Below are positions 41,966 through 51,381 of a stretch of DNA of 64,000 nucleotides, piece by piece. Positions within the stretch are counted from its first letter, which is position 1; each line of letters starts with the position of its first letter. The DNA comes from Bordetella genomosp. 13 (GTDB lineage Bacteria > Pseudomonadota > Gammaproteobacteria > Burkholderiales > Burkholderiaceae_B), in the NCBI RefSeq assembly GCF_002119665.1, contig NZ_CP021111.1, positions 4,154,001 through 4,218,000 on the forward strand. Reading direction: 5' to 3'. A program made the position numbers and the translations under genes. Under the pieces are notes generated by a model, which had not been told where the DNA came from, did not search any database, and worked only from the letters and a program-made list of their open reading frames with translations.

Positions 41966-43012
41966 ATGTCGATCCTGTTCCAAGCCTATCCCCTGGCCCG
42001 CGCGGCGCTCTTCGCCATGGATGCGGAAACCGCCCACGAGCTCACGCTGACCAATCTGCAGCGGGCCTACGATTGCGGCGCCACGCGGCGCCTGCTGCAG
42101 GCCCGTCCCCAGGCCCCCACCGAACTGCTGGGGCTGAAGCTGTCCAATCCGGTCGGCCTGGCCGCGGGGCTGGACAAGAACGGCGCGCACATCGACGCCC
42201 TGGGCAACCTGGGATTCGGCTTCATCGAGGTCGGCACGGTCACGCCTCGCGCGCAGCCCGGCAATCCCAAGCCGCGCATGTTTCGCCTGCCGCGCTCGCA
42301 GGCCCTGATCAACCGGCTGGGGTTCAACAACCTGGGGTTGGAGGCCTTCGTGGCCAACGTGCAGCGCAGCCAATGGCGGCGCCAGGGCGGCGTGCTGGGG
42401 TTGAACATCGGCAAGAACGCCGACACTCCCATCGAGCGCGCCGCCGACGATTACCTGCTGGGCCTGGCCGGCGTGTACCCGCATGCCGACTACGTCACGG
42501 TGAACATTTCCTCGCCCAACACCAAAAACCTGCGCGCCCTGCAGGGCGGCGATGAACTGACGTCCCTGCTGTCCCGCCTGCGCGACAAGCGCAAGGAACT
42601 GGCCGACCAGCATGCCCGCCAGGTGCCGATGCTGGTGAAGATCGCCCCCGACCTGGACCACGAGCAGATCGACGCCATCGCCGACATCCTGCCCGGACTG
42701 GGCGTGGACGGCGTCATCGCCACCAACACCACGCTGTCGCGTGCGGCGGTGCAGGGCCAGCCGCATGCCGATGAGGCCGGCGGCCTGTCGGGCCCGCCGG
42801 TGCACGAGCTTTCGCTGGCGGTGATCGAACGGCTGCGTGCGCGGGTGGGTCGGACACTGTCCATCGTCGGCGTGGGCGGCATCGTGTCGGGCAAGCAGGC
42901 TCGCGAGAAGATGGCGGCCGGCGCCGATGCCGTGCAGCTTTACACCGGGCTTATCTATCGCGGCCCGGCACTGGTCGAGGAATGCGTGCGGGCGGTGGCA
43001 GCTCACCGCTGA
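41966..43012 (+). CDS. pyrD: Dihydroorotate dehydrogenase (quinone), class 2
   Basis: The 348-residue membrane-associated flavoenzyme oxidises dihydroorotate to orotate with quinone as acceptor in pyrimidine synthesis. The N-terminal amphipathic part is [18 protein letters not shown]; markers are [49 protein letters not shown] (catalytic Ser), and the C-terminal GVGGIVSG and [13 protein letters not shown] 41966 matches the family start. It ends the rightward unit. Confidence 0.96.
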   Translation: MSILFQAYPLARAALFAMDAETAHELTLTNLQRAYDCGATRRLLQARPQAPTELLGLKLSNPVGLAAGLDKNGAHIDALGNLGFGFIEVGTVTPRAQPGNPKPRMFRLPRSQALINRLGFNNLGLEAFVANVQRSQWRRQGGVLGLNIGKNADTPIERAADDYLLGLAGVYPHADYVTVNISSPNTKNLRALQGGDELTSLLSRLRDKRKELADQHARQVPMLVKIAPDLDHEQIDAIADILPGLGVDGVIATNTTLSRAAVQGQPHADEAGGLSGPPVHELSLAVIERLRARVGRTLSIVGVGGIVSGKQAREKMAAGADAVQLYTGLIYRGPALVEECVRAVAAHR

Positions 43013-43088
43013 GGCCCCTTCGGCGTTCGGCTTGGCGGAATCACCCCTGAAGGCGGGAAAATCCGCCGTCGAACCCAGGCGGCGCAGG

Positions 43089-43121
43089 CAAAAAAGAAGG
43101 GCCACCCGAAGGTGACCCCTA
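43089..43121 (-). terminator. Terminator of the phasin gene
   Basis: Minus-strand GGGTCACC-TTC-GGGTGGCCC stem is followed by TTCTTTTTTGCC. It lies about 65 bases after the phasin stop and could also act on pyrD read-through from the other side. Confidence 0.8.
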
Positions 43122-43185
43122 ATTCCAGCTCTGCTCTGTCTTTACACAGTACTACAGAGTCGGGCTGCGCAACAGCCCCGTTACG

Positions 43186-43767
43186 TTACGCGGCGGCGCG
43201 GCGCGGGGCGCGCGTCGCCTTGCCGGCAGCCTCGGCGGCGTCGGTGGCGGCCTTGAACGTGGCGTTGGCGGCGGCGTTCATGTTCGATTCAGCGACTTCG
43301 GCGGCCTGCTTGGCAGCCTTGCTCAGCGACTCGTAGGCGCTGTTCGCCGTGGCCAGCGACGACTTCAGCATGGCAACGGCGCTTTCCGAGCCGGCGGGAG
43401 CGTTCTTGGACAGCTGCTCGACGGCTTCGGTGACTTGCTGCTGGCTTTCGGCGATCTGCTCTTCGGCCAGCTTGACCAGTTCGGTCTGCACGCCGGCGAC
43501 GATGTCATACACGTGCTTGCCGTAGGCCAGGGCCTTCTCGGCGCCCGGTTGCACCAGGCCGGTGGTGAAGGCGGCCACGTCTTGCGGGTCTTTCAGTTCG
43601 GCAGCCTGGGCCGATTTCTGAGCGGCCTCGTCGATCGTGGCCTTGACGACCTTCATGTTCAGATCGACCAGCTTTTCGAAGCCGCTGAACAGGGCGGCCT
43701 GGGCGGCGACCAGCGTGTTGATGGAAGCTTTTTGACGGGCCAGCACTTGTTGCGGAATGGCGCTCAT
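43186..43767 (-). CDS. phaP: Phasin (polyhydroxyalkanoate granule protein)
   Basis: The 193-residue protein is an all-helical Phasin_2-type protein: PQQVLARQKASINTLVAAQ, FEKLVDLNMKVVKATIDE, long Ala/Lys/Glu coiled coils and an AAKAT...RRAAA-type C-terminus (KATRAPRRAAA). It coats PHA granules and limits their size. CAGGAG lies before ATG 43767; the longer open frame is not supported. The upstream region has PhaR-type inverted repeats at 43895-43958, so it should be repressed by PhaR and induced by granules. Confidence 0.92.
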   Translation of the reverse strand: MSAIPQQVLARQKASINTLVAAQAALFSGFEKLVDLNMKVVKATIDEAAQKSAQAAELKDPQDVAAFTTGLVQPGAEKALAYGKHVYDIVAGVQTELVKLAEEQIAESQQQVTEAVEQLSKNAPAGSESAVAMLKSSLATANSAYESLSKAAKQAAEVAESNMNAAANATFKAATDAAEAAGKATRAPRRAAA

Positions 43768-44132
43768 GGTATCTCCTGTAGTGGCCGGCTGGGCCGGCGC
43801 ATGGAATGGATATGGAAAGGTCTGCGACGAAAAGGGAACGTGCGCGGACTGGTACTTTCGGACTCCACTTTGAAATACCGCCGGCGCGTTTTGCTGCACT
43901 GCACAAAGTGCATTCTAGGCCACGCAGATTTCATGTCAAGCACTGTTTGTGCAGTGCAATACTTATTTGCACTTTATCGCCACTGCACGGATATAACCTC
44001 CGGAAAATGGGGGAACTACCAAGATGACGATGTGACGATTGTTTTCTACACTCGCTAGATGCTGATGGCAATAAGCCGCGACCGGCACGCCGGTCCTGCA
44101 ATATCCACACATTCAGCCCACCTGGAGACTTC
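43768..44132. other. Control region between phaP and a Bug gene, no gene
   Basis: The 365 bases hold the two PhaR-type sites (43895-43958) and presumably both promoters. AT content is higher than the surroundings. No coding signature is seen. Confidence 0.65.
43895..43958 (-). promoter_or_regulatory. Two PhaR-type operator half-copies upstream of phaP
   Basis: TGCACTGCACAAA (43895-43907) and its exact reverse complement TTTGTGCAGTGCA (43946-43958) are 38 bases apart. TGC-rich dyads of this type upstream of phasin genes are bound by the PHA-granule-sensing repressor PhaR. The site lies 130-190 bases before ATG 43767. Confidence 0.7.
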
Positions 44133-45110
44133 ATGATCCGCTACACCCGCAAGCTCTCGGCCGCGCTGGCCGTGGGCGCCCTGTGCTTCGCAGGCGCCGC
44201 CCAGGCCGATTATCCCGAACGCCCCATCAACATGGTCGTTCCGTTCGCCGCGGGCGGTCCTACCGACAACGTCGCGCGCTCCCTGGCCGAAGCCATGCGC
44301 CAGTCGCTGGGCCAGACCGTGGTGGTCGAGAACAAGGGCGGCGCCGGCGGCACCATCGGCACCACGCAGGTCGCGCGCGCCAAGCCGGACGGCTACGAAA
44401 TCCTGCTGATGCACATCGGCTTCTCCACCGCGCCGTCGCTGTACAAGAACCCCGGCTACGACGCCCTAAACGGTTTCGAGCCCATCGGCCTGGTGGTCGA
44501 TGTGCCCATGACCATCGTGGCGCGCTCCGACTTCCCGCCCAACAACATCAAGGAACTTGTCGACTACGTCAAGAAGAACACCGACAAGATCTCCCTGGCC
44601 AATGCCGGCATCGGCGCGGCCAGCCACCTGTGCGGCACCATGCTGGCCGATGCGCTGGGCGTCAATCTGCTGACGGTGCCCTACAAGGGCACGGCCCCGG
44701 CTATGAACGACCTGCTGGGCAAGCAGGTCGACCTGATGTGCGACCAGACCACCAACACTACGCAGCAGATCCAGGCCAAGTCGGTGAAGGCCTACGCCGT
44801 CACCAGCCTCGAGCGCGTGCCCACGCTGAAAGAGCTGCCCACCATGGACGAGTCCGGCTACAAGGGCTTCCAGGTCGGCATCTGGCACGGCATGTGGGTG
44901 CCCAAGAACACGCCCAAGCCCGTGGTCGACAAGCTCGTCAAGAGCCTGCAGGCCGGCCTGGCCGACCCCAAGTTCCAGGAACGCATGAAGCAACTGGGCG
45001 CCACCGTCCTCACCAACGAAGCCAACCCCGAGGCCCTGCAGGCCAAGGTGAAGCAGCAGGTTCCCCAGTGGGCCGAACTGTTCAAGAAGGTCGGCATCGA
45101 GAAGCAATAA
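44133..45110 (+). CDS. Bug/TctC-family periplasmic receptor
   Basis: The 325-residue receptor has a signal peptide (about 1-24, ending GAAQA) and Bug markers INMVVPFAAGGPTDNVARSLAE and VVENKGGAGGTIGTTQVARA, KPDGYEILL. It resembles the most common Bug subgroup with unknown carboxylate ligands. ATG 44133 is preceded by GGAG 8-12 bases upstream. No TctAB genes adjoin; the AbrB-type carrier (45206) is convergent. Confidence 0.9.
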   Translation: MIRYTRKLSAALAVGALCFAGAAQADYPERPINMVVPFAAGGPTDNVARSLAEAMRQSLGQTVVVENKGGAGGTIGTTQVARAKPDGYEILLMHIGFSTAPSLYKNPGYDALNGFEPIGLVVDVPMTIVARSDFPPNNIKELVDYVKKNTDKISLANAGIGAASHLCGTMLADALGVNLLTVPYKGTAPAMNDLLGKQVDLMCDQTTNTTQQIQAKSVKAYAVTSLERVPTLKELPTMDESGYKGFQVGIWHGMWVPKNTPKPVVDKLVKSLQAGLADPKFQERMKQLGATVLTNEANPEALQAKVKQQVPQWAELFKKVGIEKQ

Positions 45111-45129
45111 GCTCGCGGGCATAGCCAGA

Positions 45130-45149
45130 CCGGGAGCCACGCCTCCCGG
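45130..45149. terminator. Hairpin between convergent Bug and AbrB genes
   Basis: CCGGGAG-CCACGC-CTCCCGG forms a 7-bp stem 19 bases past the Bug stop. No T-run, so weak or rho-assisted at best. Confidence 0.4.
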
Positions 45150-45205
45150 CACCGACAACAACGACAGTCGTTACCTTCGTCCCCGCCGGCCCGGCCGCGC
45201 GGGGA

Positions 45206-46300
45206 CTACTTTTTTGGATGGTCCGCTGCGGGGCCCGCACCGGCGTAATGGGCCACCAGCCTGGCCAGCCACGGCCCCAGCAGCATCACCAGCACGAAGC
45301 GCGCAGTCTGCAGGGCCACGACGAAAGGCAGGTCGACCGGGGTGGAGGCCGCGATGATTGCCACCGAATCGGCGCCGCCCGGACTGGTGGCCAGATAGGC
45401 CGTCAGCGGATCGACGTCGCCAAGTTCGATCAGCAGCACCGCCAGCACGCCGCACAGGGCCATCAGGGCCAGCACCGCCAGCAGCACGCGGGGCAAGGCG
45501 CGCAGGGCGTATACCAGCACCGCCCGATCGAAACGCAGGCCGATGTTCCAGCCGATGGCCACATAGCAAAGCAGCAGCAGCCACGGCGGCAGCGTGATGT
45601 GCAGGTTGCCCGTGTTCTGCAGCGCCACCGCCACGACCATGGGCAGCAGCAGCGCACCAGCCGGCAGCCGCAGCACGTGGCCCAGCCAGGCGCCCGCCAA
45701 AACCACCGCCAGCGTGGAGGCGAACGGCACGGCCGCAAGCTCGGGGAACCAGTCCATCGCGGCGACGCTGGCCACGGGCTCGATGCCCCAGATGCGCGAG
45801 ACCGCCGAAGCCACAAGCACCACCAGCACCACGCGCAGATACTGCATGAAGGCGACCAGCCGTACGTCGGCTCCATAGGCTTCCGCCATCAGCACCATGG
45901 CATTGGCCGCCCCCGGCGACAGGCCCCATACCGCGGTGGAGCCGGGCAACACCCGGCGCTTGGCCAGTACCCAGCCCAGCAAGGAACTGGCGACGATGAC
46001 GCACAGCACCGCGGCCAGGCAGATAGCCCAGTCGGCGGCCAGCGCCGTGAGGATCCCAGGCTGCATGCTGCGCGCGATCAGGCACCCGATCGCGCCCTGC
46101 GCGGCGATGAACGACCAACGCGGCGTCTGCAGCTTGACGCCGTTGACCGCGGCCACGATGGCGCCGCCGATGGCCCCCAGCAGCACGGCCGCCGGCAGGC
46201 TGAGCAGTTCGAAGACGACGATGAAGATCAGCGAAGCCAGCGACAGCGCCGCCCACTGCGCGGGGCGGCTGCGATGAGCCAACAAGGGTTCAGGGGGCAT
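45206..46300 (-). CDS. AbrB-family membrane protein (putative transporter)
   Basis: The 364-residue inner-membrane protein has about ten helices in two repeats of the AbrB/YdhE-like carrier family: LLGAIGGAIVAAVNGVKLQTPR, GLSPGAANAMVLMAEAYGAD, and YLATSPGGADSVAIIAA in the second half. The SPGG(A/x) repeat motif is diagnostic. It is a suspected ammonia or small-molecule transporter; no substrate is fixed. It overlaps the IclR gene upstream by 11 bases and is thus translationally coupled; both form a likely operon. Confidence 0.85.
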   Translation of the reverse strand: MPPEPLLAHRSRPAQWAALSLASLIFIVVFELLSLPAAVLLGAIGGAIVAAVNGVKLQTPRWSFIAAQGAIGCLIARSMQPGILTALAADWAICLAAVLCVIVASSLLGWVLAKRRVLPGSTAVWGLSPGAANAMVLMAEAYGADVRLVAFMQYLRVVLVVLVASAVSRIWGIEPVASVAAMDWFPELAAVPFASTLAVVLAGAWLGHVLRLPAGALLLPMVVAVALQNTGNLHITLPPWLLLLCYVAIGWNIGLRFDRAVLVYALRALPRVLLAVLALMALCGVLAVLLIELGDVDPLTAYLATSPGGADSVAIIAASTPVDLPFVVALQTARFVLVMLLGPWLARLVAHYAGAGPAADHPKK

Positions 46301-47180
46301 GCCTGGCGGCGGAGGATGCCCCTGAGTTGGAGACGCCCGGTAACGCGGGCTCGTCGGCCTGGGAAGGAGGCTCGAAGCCGAGCGCCTCGGAAATGCCGGC
46401 GGCCGCGTCGACCAGCAGGCGTATCCATTCGTCCTGCAGGCGTTCGGCCGGCGCGGAGATCGACAGGCCGGCGACCAGCTTGCCGGAGTCGTCATGGATG
46501 CCGGCCGCGATGCAGCGCACGCCCAGCTCGAGTTCTTCGTTGTCGCGCGCGTAGCCGTGCCGGCGCACCTGCGCCAGTTCGCGCTCGAGCCGGTCGAGCT
46601 CGGTCAGGCTGTTGCGCGTATGCCCGGCCAGCCCGGTGCGCAGCGCATAGGCGCGCACCTGGCGCGGATCGGCACTGGACAGGAAAAGCTTGCCCGTGGA
46701 GGTAAGGTGCAGCGGCGCGCGGCCGCCGATGGCCCGCACGACCTGCATGCCCGAGCGTTCGCTCCAGGCTCGGTCGATGTAGACGATCTCGTCGCCCTGC
46801 TGCACCGACAGGTTGATGGTCTGGCCCGTCTGGCGGTGCAGGTTGCGCATGACGGACAGCGCGGCCTCGCGCACGTTCAACCGCCCCTTCACCAGCGAAC
46901 CGAGTTCGAGCAGGCGCATGCCCAACTGGTACAGGCCATTGTCGACACGTTCGACATAGCGGCCGACCACTAGGTCGTTCAGGATGCGGTGCGCGGTGGA
47001 CGCGTGCAGGCCCGTGGTGGCCGAGAGCTCTTTGAGGGTGACCGGTTCGGGCTGGGCCGCCAGGGCGTCTAGCAGGCGCATGGCGCGATCGATGACCTGG
47101 ATGGCGACGGGAGCCTGCCGGCCGCCGGGCTTGGCGTCCGGACTGGGCGGCTGAGACGGATCCGACAGCAGGCGGGACAT
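46290..47180 (-). CDS. IclR-family transcriptional regulator
   Basis: The 296-residue regulator has a winged helix-turn-helix (IDRAMRLLDALAAQPEPVTL, LKELSATTGLHASTAHRIL, residues about 28-85) and an IclR effector domain (LHRQTGQTINLSVQQGD, APLHLTSTGKLFLS, GLSISAPAERL). ATG 47180 is chosen; ATG 47210 is a possible alternative. Position directly before the AbrB gene with overlap suggests that it controls this transport gene with an unknown small acid as effector. Confidence 0.92.
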   Translation of the reverse strand: MSRLLSDPSQPPSPDAKPGGRQAPVAIQVIDRAMRLLDALAAQPEPVTLKELSATTGLHASTAHRILNDLVVGRYVERVDNGLYQLGMRLLELGSLVKGRLNVREAALSVMRNLHRQTGQTINLSVQQGDEIVYIDRAWSERSGMQVVRAIGGRAPLHLTSTGKLFLSSADPRQVRAYALRTGLAGHTRNSLTELDRLERELAQVRRHGYARDNEELELGVRCIAAGIHDDSGKLVAGLSISAPAERLQDEWIRLLVDAAAGISEALGFEPPSQADEPALPGVSNSGASSAARHAP

Positions 47181-47288
47181 AGGTGAAATCAACAGAGTTG
47201 ACGGGCGCATCCCGACAGGATGCGGCGGCGCAGCAAAATTGGACTTATCGTATTGTGAAATTTTGCGGTCGTTTTGGCAACCGCTTTT

Positions 47289-48101
47289 TCAGTTTGCGGG
47301 CGGCGTCAGGCTGCCGCCCAGGCGCCGCACCTCGGCCTGGAAGAACGCCAGCGCCTCGGCTGCCGCGGCTGGCTCGCCCTTCACGCCCAGTTCGAGGTGA
47401 GCCGGGCCGCCCTTGTCGCCCATGTACGGCAGGCTGAACGCACGCACGCCCGGCCAGCGCTGCTCGATGGCTTCCATGGACGGCGTGATTCGCGACTCGG
47501 GCATCTGGTAGGCGAGGAAGGAATGCTCGGCCAGCACGACGGAGTGATGCAGCTCGCGGTAACGCGTATCCAGCGTCCACTCGAGCATCGGCCACGCCAT
47601 CACGGGAAAGCCCGGCACGAAGGTATGGTCGCGGATGTAGAAGCCCGGAACGCGGTTGTACGGATTGGGCACCACTTCGCAGCCCTGCGGGAACATGCCC
47701 ATCTGCAGGCGCTGGCGATTCTCGGGAGCGTCCATGTCGGGCGGCGGCAGGCCGTTTTTCTCGGCCATCTCGGCCGTGCGCAGGGCGATGGCCTCGGCGG
47801 CCTCGGGATGCAGCGCCAGCGGCAGGTCCAGCGCCGCGGCCGCGGCCTGGCGCGTATGGTCGTCGGGCGTGCCGCCGATGCCGCCGCACGACAGCACCAC
47901 GTCGCCCGAGGCGAAGGTGCGCCGCAGCGCATGGGTGAGGGTCGCGCGATCGTCAGGCAGGAACTCGGCCCAGGCCAGTTGCAGCCCGCGCGCGCCCAGC
48001 AGTTCGATGACCTTGGAGAAATGCTTGTCCTGCCGGCGGCCGGACAGGATTTCATCGCCGACGATGATCAGGCCGATACGGCGTGCGGAGGGGACGGACA
48101 T
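47289..48101 (-). CDS. CinA-type molybdopterin-binding domain protein, stand-alone
   Basis: The 270-residue protein is a MoaB/CinA-N type domain (IGLIIVGDEILSGRRQDKH, GGIGGTPDDHTRQAAAAA) without the CinA C-terminal deamidase domain. Related Proteobacterial proteins are annotated as competence/damage-inducible CinA-like. It may act as a nucleotide (ADP-ribose) pyrophosphatase. The frame is open for 246 codons upstream, but those overlap the EI24 gene in another frame. ATG 48101 opens the protein; it follows the EI24 gene's stop by 17 bases on the same strand. Confidence 0.85.
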   Translation of the reverse strand: MSVPSARRIGLIIVGDEILSGRRQDKHFSKVIELLGARGLQLAWAEFLPDDRATLTHALRRTFASGDVVLSCGGIGGTPDDHTRQAAAAALDLPLALHPEAAEAIALRTAEMAEKNGLPPPDMDAPENRQRLQMGMFPQGCEVVPNPYNRVPGFYIRDHTFVPGFPVMAWPMLEWTLDTRYRELHHSVVLAEHSFLAYQMPESRITPSMEAIEQRWPGVRAFSLPYMGDKGGPAHLELGVKGEPAAAAEALAFFQAEVRRLGGSLTPPAN

Positions 48102-48118
48102 GACGGAATTCCGAAGGA

Positions 48119-48931
48119 TTACTCGACGCGGACCTTGGCGTCGACCTCGATGACGCGCTCGCCGCGCAGTCGGGCCAGGGCATCGAGTCCATAGTGCGCA
48201 TACACCAGGCTGGAATAGACGGGCAGGATGATCCAGGCCGGAGGCAGCAGATTGATCAGCGCGCAGATGAAGCCCAGGATCCAGAACCGGGTGTTGTGGC
48301 GCTCGAGCAGGATGCGGCGTTCGTCGGGGCTGGCGTGCTCGGCGATGGCGTCCACGCGCAGCATGCGTGAGAAGGCGAAGGCCCACCAGAAGATCGACAG
48401 CAGCACCGCCATTGGCGGTATCAGCCAGAACGGCAGCGTCAGCAGCCAGCCCGCGGCGAAGACCACGCTGACCCACAGCGCGTTCCACACGCTGACCGCC
48501 GTGGCATTGTGGCCCTGGCGCGTCACGCTTGCGTACTCGCGCTGGCTGACGTGGCGCAGCACCAGCGGCATGACGAACACGGCCGCGATGGTAAGGCCCA
48601 GAATACCCGACACAGGCAGCAGCACGGCGGCGGCGATCACGGGAATGAGGTAGACCTTGAGCGAGAACAGCCCGATGCCGACCAGCCAGGCATCGACCTG
48701 GTTGACCACTTCCCATTGCGCGGCCTCGGTGCGCAGCCACTCGGTAAGCGGCGCCCAGAACAACCACAGGAGCAGGAAGGCGCCCAGCAGCGCGATGAGG
48801 AACGGCATGAGCACCGCGAACAGCATGGTGGGATGGCATTGCGACACCATCGCGCGGCGGAACGCACGGGCAATGCCCGTCGCGCCGGCCACGGTTGCAC
48901 CGGCGGCAAGGTCTGGACGGGATGGGGTCAT
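48119..48931 (-). CDS. EI24-family membrane protein
   Basis: The 270-residue protein has six or so hydrophobic segments and the EI24/CysZ-like layout: FRRAMVSQCHPTMLFAVLMPFLIALL, LIPVIAAAVLLPVSGIL, LPFWLIPPMAVLLSIFWWAF, and a C-terminal AWIILPVYSSLVYAHYGLDAL. CysZ-type relatives conduct sulfate; function here is unproven. ATG 48931 is chosen. It is divergent from the thioredoxin-like gene (61 bases) and is followed by the CinA-like gene. Confidence 0.85.
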   Translation of the reverse strand: MTPSRPDLAAGATVAGATGIARAFRRAMVSQCHPTMLFAVLMPFLIALLGAFLLLWLFWAPLTEWLRTEAAQWEVVNQVDAWLVGIGLFSLKVYLIPVIAAAVLLPVSGILGLTIAAVFVMPLVLRHVSQREYASVTRQGHNATAVSVWNALWVSVVFAAGWLLTLPFWLIPPMAVLLSIFWWAFAFSRMLRVDAIAEHASPDERRILLERHNTRFWILGFICALINLLPPAWIILPVYSSLVYAHYGLDALARLRGERVIEVDAKVRVE

Positions 48932-48992
48932 GAGGCGAGGCGGGTGGTCTGCATGCCGGGTATCATAGTCAAACACGCTGCAATTTGCCCAC

Positions 48993-49373
48993 ATGCCCCT
49001 GCTCGTACCCGGTACCCACGACCAAGCCCTGCGCGACGCCCTGGCCAACCCCGATTCCTGGCTGGTGGCCTGCTTCTGTGCCGCCTGGTGCGACACGTGC
49101 ACGCAATATCGCCCCAAGCTCGAAGCCCTGGCCGACAGCCAGCCGCAACACGCCTACGCCTGGATCGACATTGAAGACCATCCCGACCTGCTGGGCGACG
49201 AGGATGTCGAGAACTTCCCCACCTTGTTGGTACAGGCCGGCGACAACGTGCTGTTCTATGGCCCCATGCTGCCGCACATCGGCCATCTCGAACGTCTGCT
49301 GCAGAACCTGAGCCACGACAGCCCCGCGCTGGACACCGGCCTGCCGGACGTCAAGGCGCTACTGGCGGCCTGA
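48993..49373 (+). CDS. Thioredoxin-family protein
   Basis: The 126-residue thioredoxin-fold protein has the active site WCDTC (Cys33, Cys36) in CAAWCDTC, a cis-Pro region NFPTLLV and a C-terminal tail of about 25 residues. The CDTC variant is unusual compared with CGPC, so it is probably a specific reductase rather than the general one. No signal peptide: it acts in the cytoplasm. Convergent with the rhlE gene with 15 bases between stops. Confidence 0.88.
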   Translation: MPLLVPGTHDQALRDALANPDSWLVACFCAAWCDTCTQYRPKLEALADSQPQHAYAWIDIEDHPDLLGDEDVENFPTLLVQAGDNVLFYGPMLPHIGHLERLLQNLSHDSPALDTGLPDVKALLAA

Positions 49374-49388
49374 AGGCCGCGCCCGGCA

Positions 49389-50849
49389 TCACGAATCTGA
49401 GGTCTTTCGGTTGCTGCCGCCCAGCAGCGCGGCCAATTGGCGCTTGGGGGTGGAGGAAGGCGCGCTTTCCTTGTTCTGCTCGGCCGGGCCGGACGAGGAC
49501 TGCGAAGGCTCGTAGGGCTTGAGGAAGAAATCGTCCACCGGACGGCGGTCGGCACGCGCGGGACGGGCGCCGCGCTCGCCTCGTTCGCGACGTTCGCCGC
49601 GATCGCGGTCGCCGCGTTCGCGATCGGAACGATCGCCACGGCCGTGACTGCGTTCAACCAGGTCGGCCGGCACGTCCAGCGTGCCGCGCGGCACCGGCCG
49701 CTTGATCAGCTTCTCGATGTCCAGCAGATAGCGTTCTTCGGCATCGGTGAACAGCGCGATGGCTTCGCCGGTGGCGCCGGCGCGGCCGGTACGCCCGATG
49801 CGATGCACGTAGTCTTCGGAGTTGTGCGGCAGGTCGTAGTTGATGACGCAGGGCACGCCCGCCACGTCGAGGCCGCGCGCGGCCACGTCGGTGGCCACCA
49901 GCACCTCGAGGTCGCCGGCCTTGAAGGCGTCCAGCGCCTTCATGCGGTCAGCCTGCGTCTTGTCGCCGTGGATGGATTCGGCCTTGACGCCGTCGCGCTC
50001 GAGCTGGCGCGCCAGGCGCGCGGTGCCGATCTTGGTGTTGGAGAACACGATGACCTGCTTCAGGCCGCGCGACTTCACCAGGTGCACCACCGCGGCCCGC
50101 TTGGCTTCGCCGGACATCTTGTAGGCGATCTGGCTGACCGTGTCGGCCGTGGCGTTGCGCGCCGCGACTTCGATCTCGACCGGACTGTTCAGGTAAGAGC
50201 GGCCCAGCTTGCGGATCTCGTTGCTGAAGGTGGCCGAGAACAGCAGCCCCTGGCGCTGCGCGGGCAGCAGCCGGATGATGCGCTCGAGATCGGGCAGGAA
50301 GCCCATGTCGAGCATGCGGTCCGCCTCGTCCAGCACCAGGATGCCGACCTGCCCGAGGTTCACGTTCTTCTGCTCGACGTGGTCGAGCAGCCGGCCCGGC
50401 GTGGCCACCAGCACTTCGCAACCTTGGCGCAGCGCTTCTTTCTGCGGACCGATGTCGACGCCGCCGAACACCACGGCCGAGCGCAGCGGCGTACGCTTGC
50501 TGTAGCGCTTGACGCTTTCATAGACCTGGTCGGCCAGCTCGCGCGTGGGCGTGAGTATGAGCGCGCGCACCGGATGGCGCGCTGGCGAGGCGCTGGCGTT
50601 GGCCAGCGGCATCAGCCGATGCAGGATGGGCACCGTGAACGCGGCCGTCTTGCCCGTGCCGGTCTGGGCCGCGCCCATGACGTCGCGGCCCTCGACCACC
50701 ACGGGGATGGCCTGGGCCTGGATCGGCGTGGGGGTGGTGTAGCCGGTCTCGGCGATGGACTGGAGCAGGAGCGGATGCAGCGCGAAATCGGCGAATGTGC
50801 GCGAAGGCGCGTCTGCAGCGGGCGCTGCGGTAGAGGTAGATTCGATCAT
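49389..50849 (-). CDS. rhlE: DEAD-box ATP-dependent RNA helicase (RhlE type)
   Basis: The 486-residue helicase has the Q motif (FADFALHPLLLQSIAETGYTTPTPIQAQAIP), AQTGTGKT, PTRELADQ, DEAD in LVLDEADRMLD, SAT, and YVHRIGRTGR. The tail from about residue 395 is Arg/Asp/Gly/Glu-rich (RGDRDRGERRERGERG) and disordered, as in RhlE proteins. It unwinds short RNA duplexes in ribosome assembly or RNA decay. ATG 50849 gives MIESTSTAAP; the upstream frame is not supported. Confidence 0.93.
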   Translation of the reverse strand: MIESTSTAAPAADAPSRTFADFALHPLLLQSIAETGYTTPTPIQAQAIPVVVEGRDVMGAAQTGTGKTAAFTVPILHRLMPLANASASPARHPVRALILTPTRELADQVYESVKRYSKRTPLRSAVVFGGVDIGPQKEALRQGCEVLVATPGRLLDHVEQKNVNLGQVGILVLDEADRMLDMGFLPDLERIIRLLPAQRQGLLFSATFSNEIRKLGRSYLNSPVEIEVAARNATADTVSQIAYKMSGEAKRAAVVHLVKSRGLKQVIVFSNTKIGTARLARQLERDGVKAESIHGDKTQADRMKALDAFKAGDLEVLVATDVAARGLDVAGVPCVINYDLPHNSEDYVHRIGRTGRAGATGEAIALFTDAEERYLLDIEKLIKRPVPRGTLDVPADLVERSHGRGDRSDRERGDRDRGERRERGERGARPARADRRPVDDFFLKPYEPSQSSSGPAEQNKESAPSSTPKRQLAALLGGSNRKTSDS

Positions 50850-51051
50850 CAGGTCGGGCAGAAGCCGGGACGGAAAAAGAACAAAACGGAAGTGCAATGC
50901 GTCCCGGATTGCTGTGGATAACTTATTTTAGCAGCCGGGCGGCCGTAGCCCCAACCGCCACGGTGCAGCCGGTCAGGTGCGGCCGGCCGGTGTGGCCGGT
51001 CAGATGGGGGCGGCGAGGTGCGGCCTGCCCTGGCCGATGGGCTGGGCGCGC

Positions 51052-51381
51052 CTATGCGGCCAGCCAGCGCAGCACCCACAGCGTGGCCATGCCCGCCACG
51101 ATGACCAGTACCGCGTTGCGCGTACGCAGGAACACCAGAATGCCGACAATGCCGGCGACCAACCTGAAGTCGAACACCGGACCGACGCCGGTGCGCCACG
51201 GCAGCATGTCGGGCACGAGGATCGCGGTGAGCGCGGCGGCGGGCGCATAACGCAGCGCGCGGCGCAGGCCGTCGGGCAGCGGCACGTAGTCGCCAAACAG
51301 CATGAAGCCAGCGCGCGTCAGCACGCTGCACAGCGTCAGCAAGAGGATGGCGGAGTAAACGTAGATCTCGTATGCGCTCAT
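51052..51381 (-). CDS. azlD: AzlD-family branched-chain amino acid export subunit
   Basis: The 109-residue membrane protein has four hydrophobic segments and the AzlD pattern (TLCSVLTRAGFMLFGDYVPLP, RYAPAAALTAILVPDML). It forms a two-component exporter of branched-chain amino acids (or related compounds) with AzlC. Its ATG (51381) overlaps the AzlC stop codon (ATGA), so the two are translated together. Confidence 0.92.
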   Translation of the reverse strand: MSAYEIYVYSAILLLTLCSVLTRAGFMLFGDYVPLPDGLRRALRYAPAAALTAILVPDMLPWRTGVGPVFDFRLVAGIVGILVFLRTRNAVLVIVAGMATLWVLRWLAA

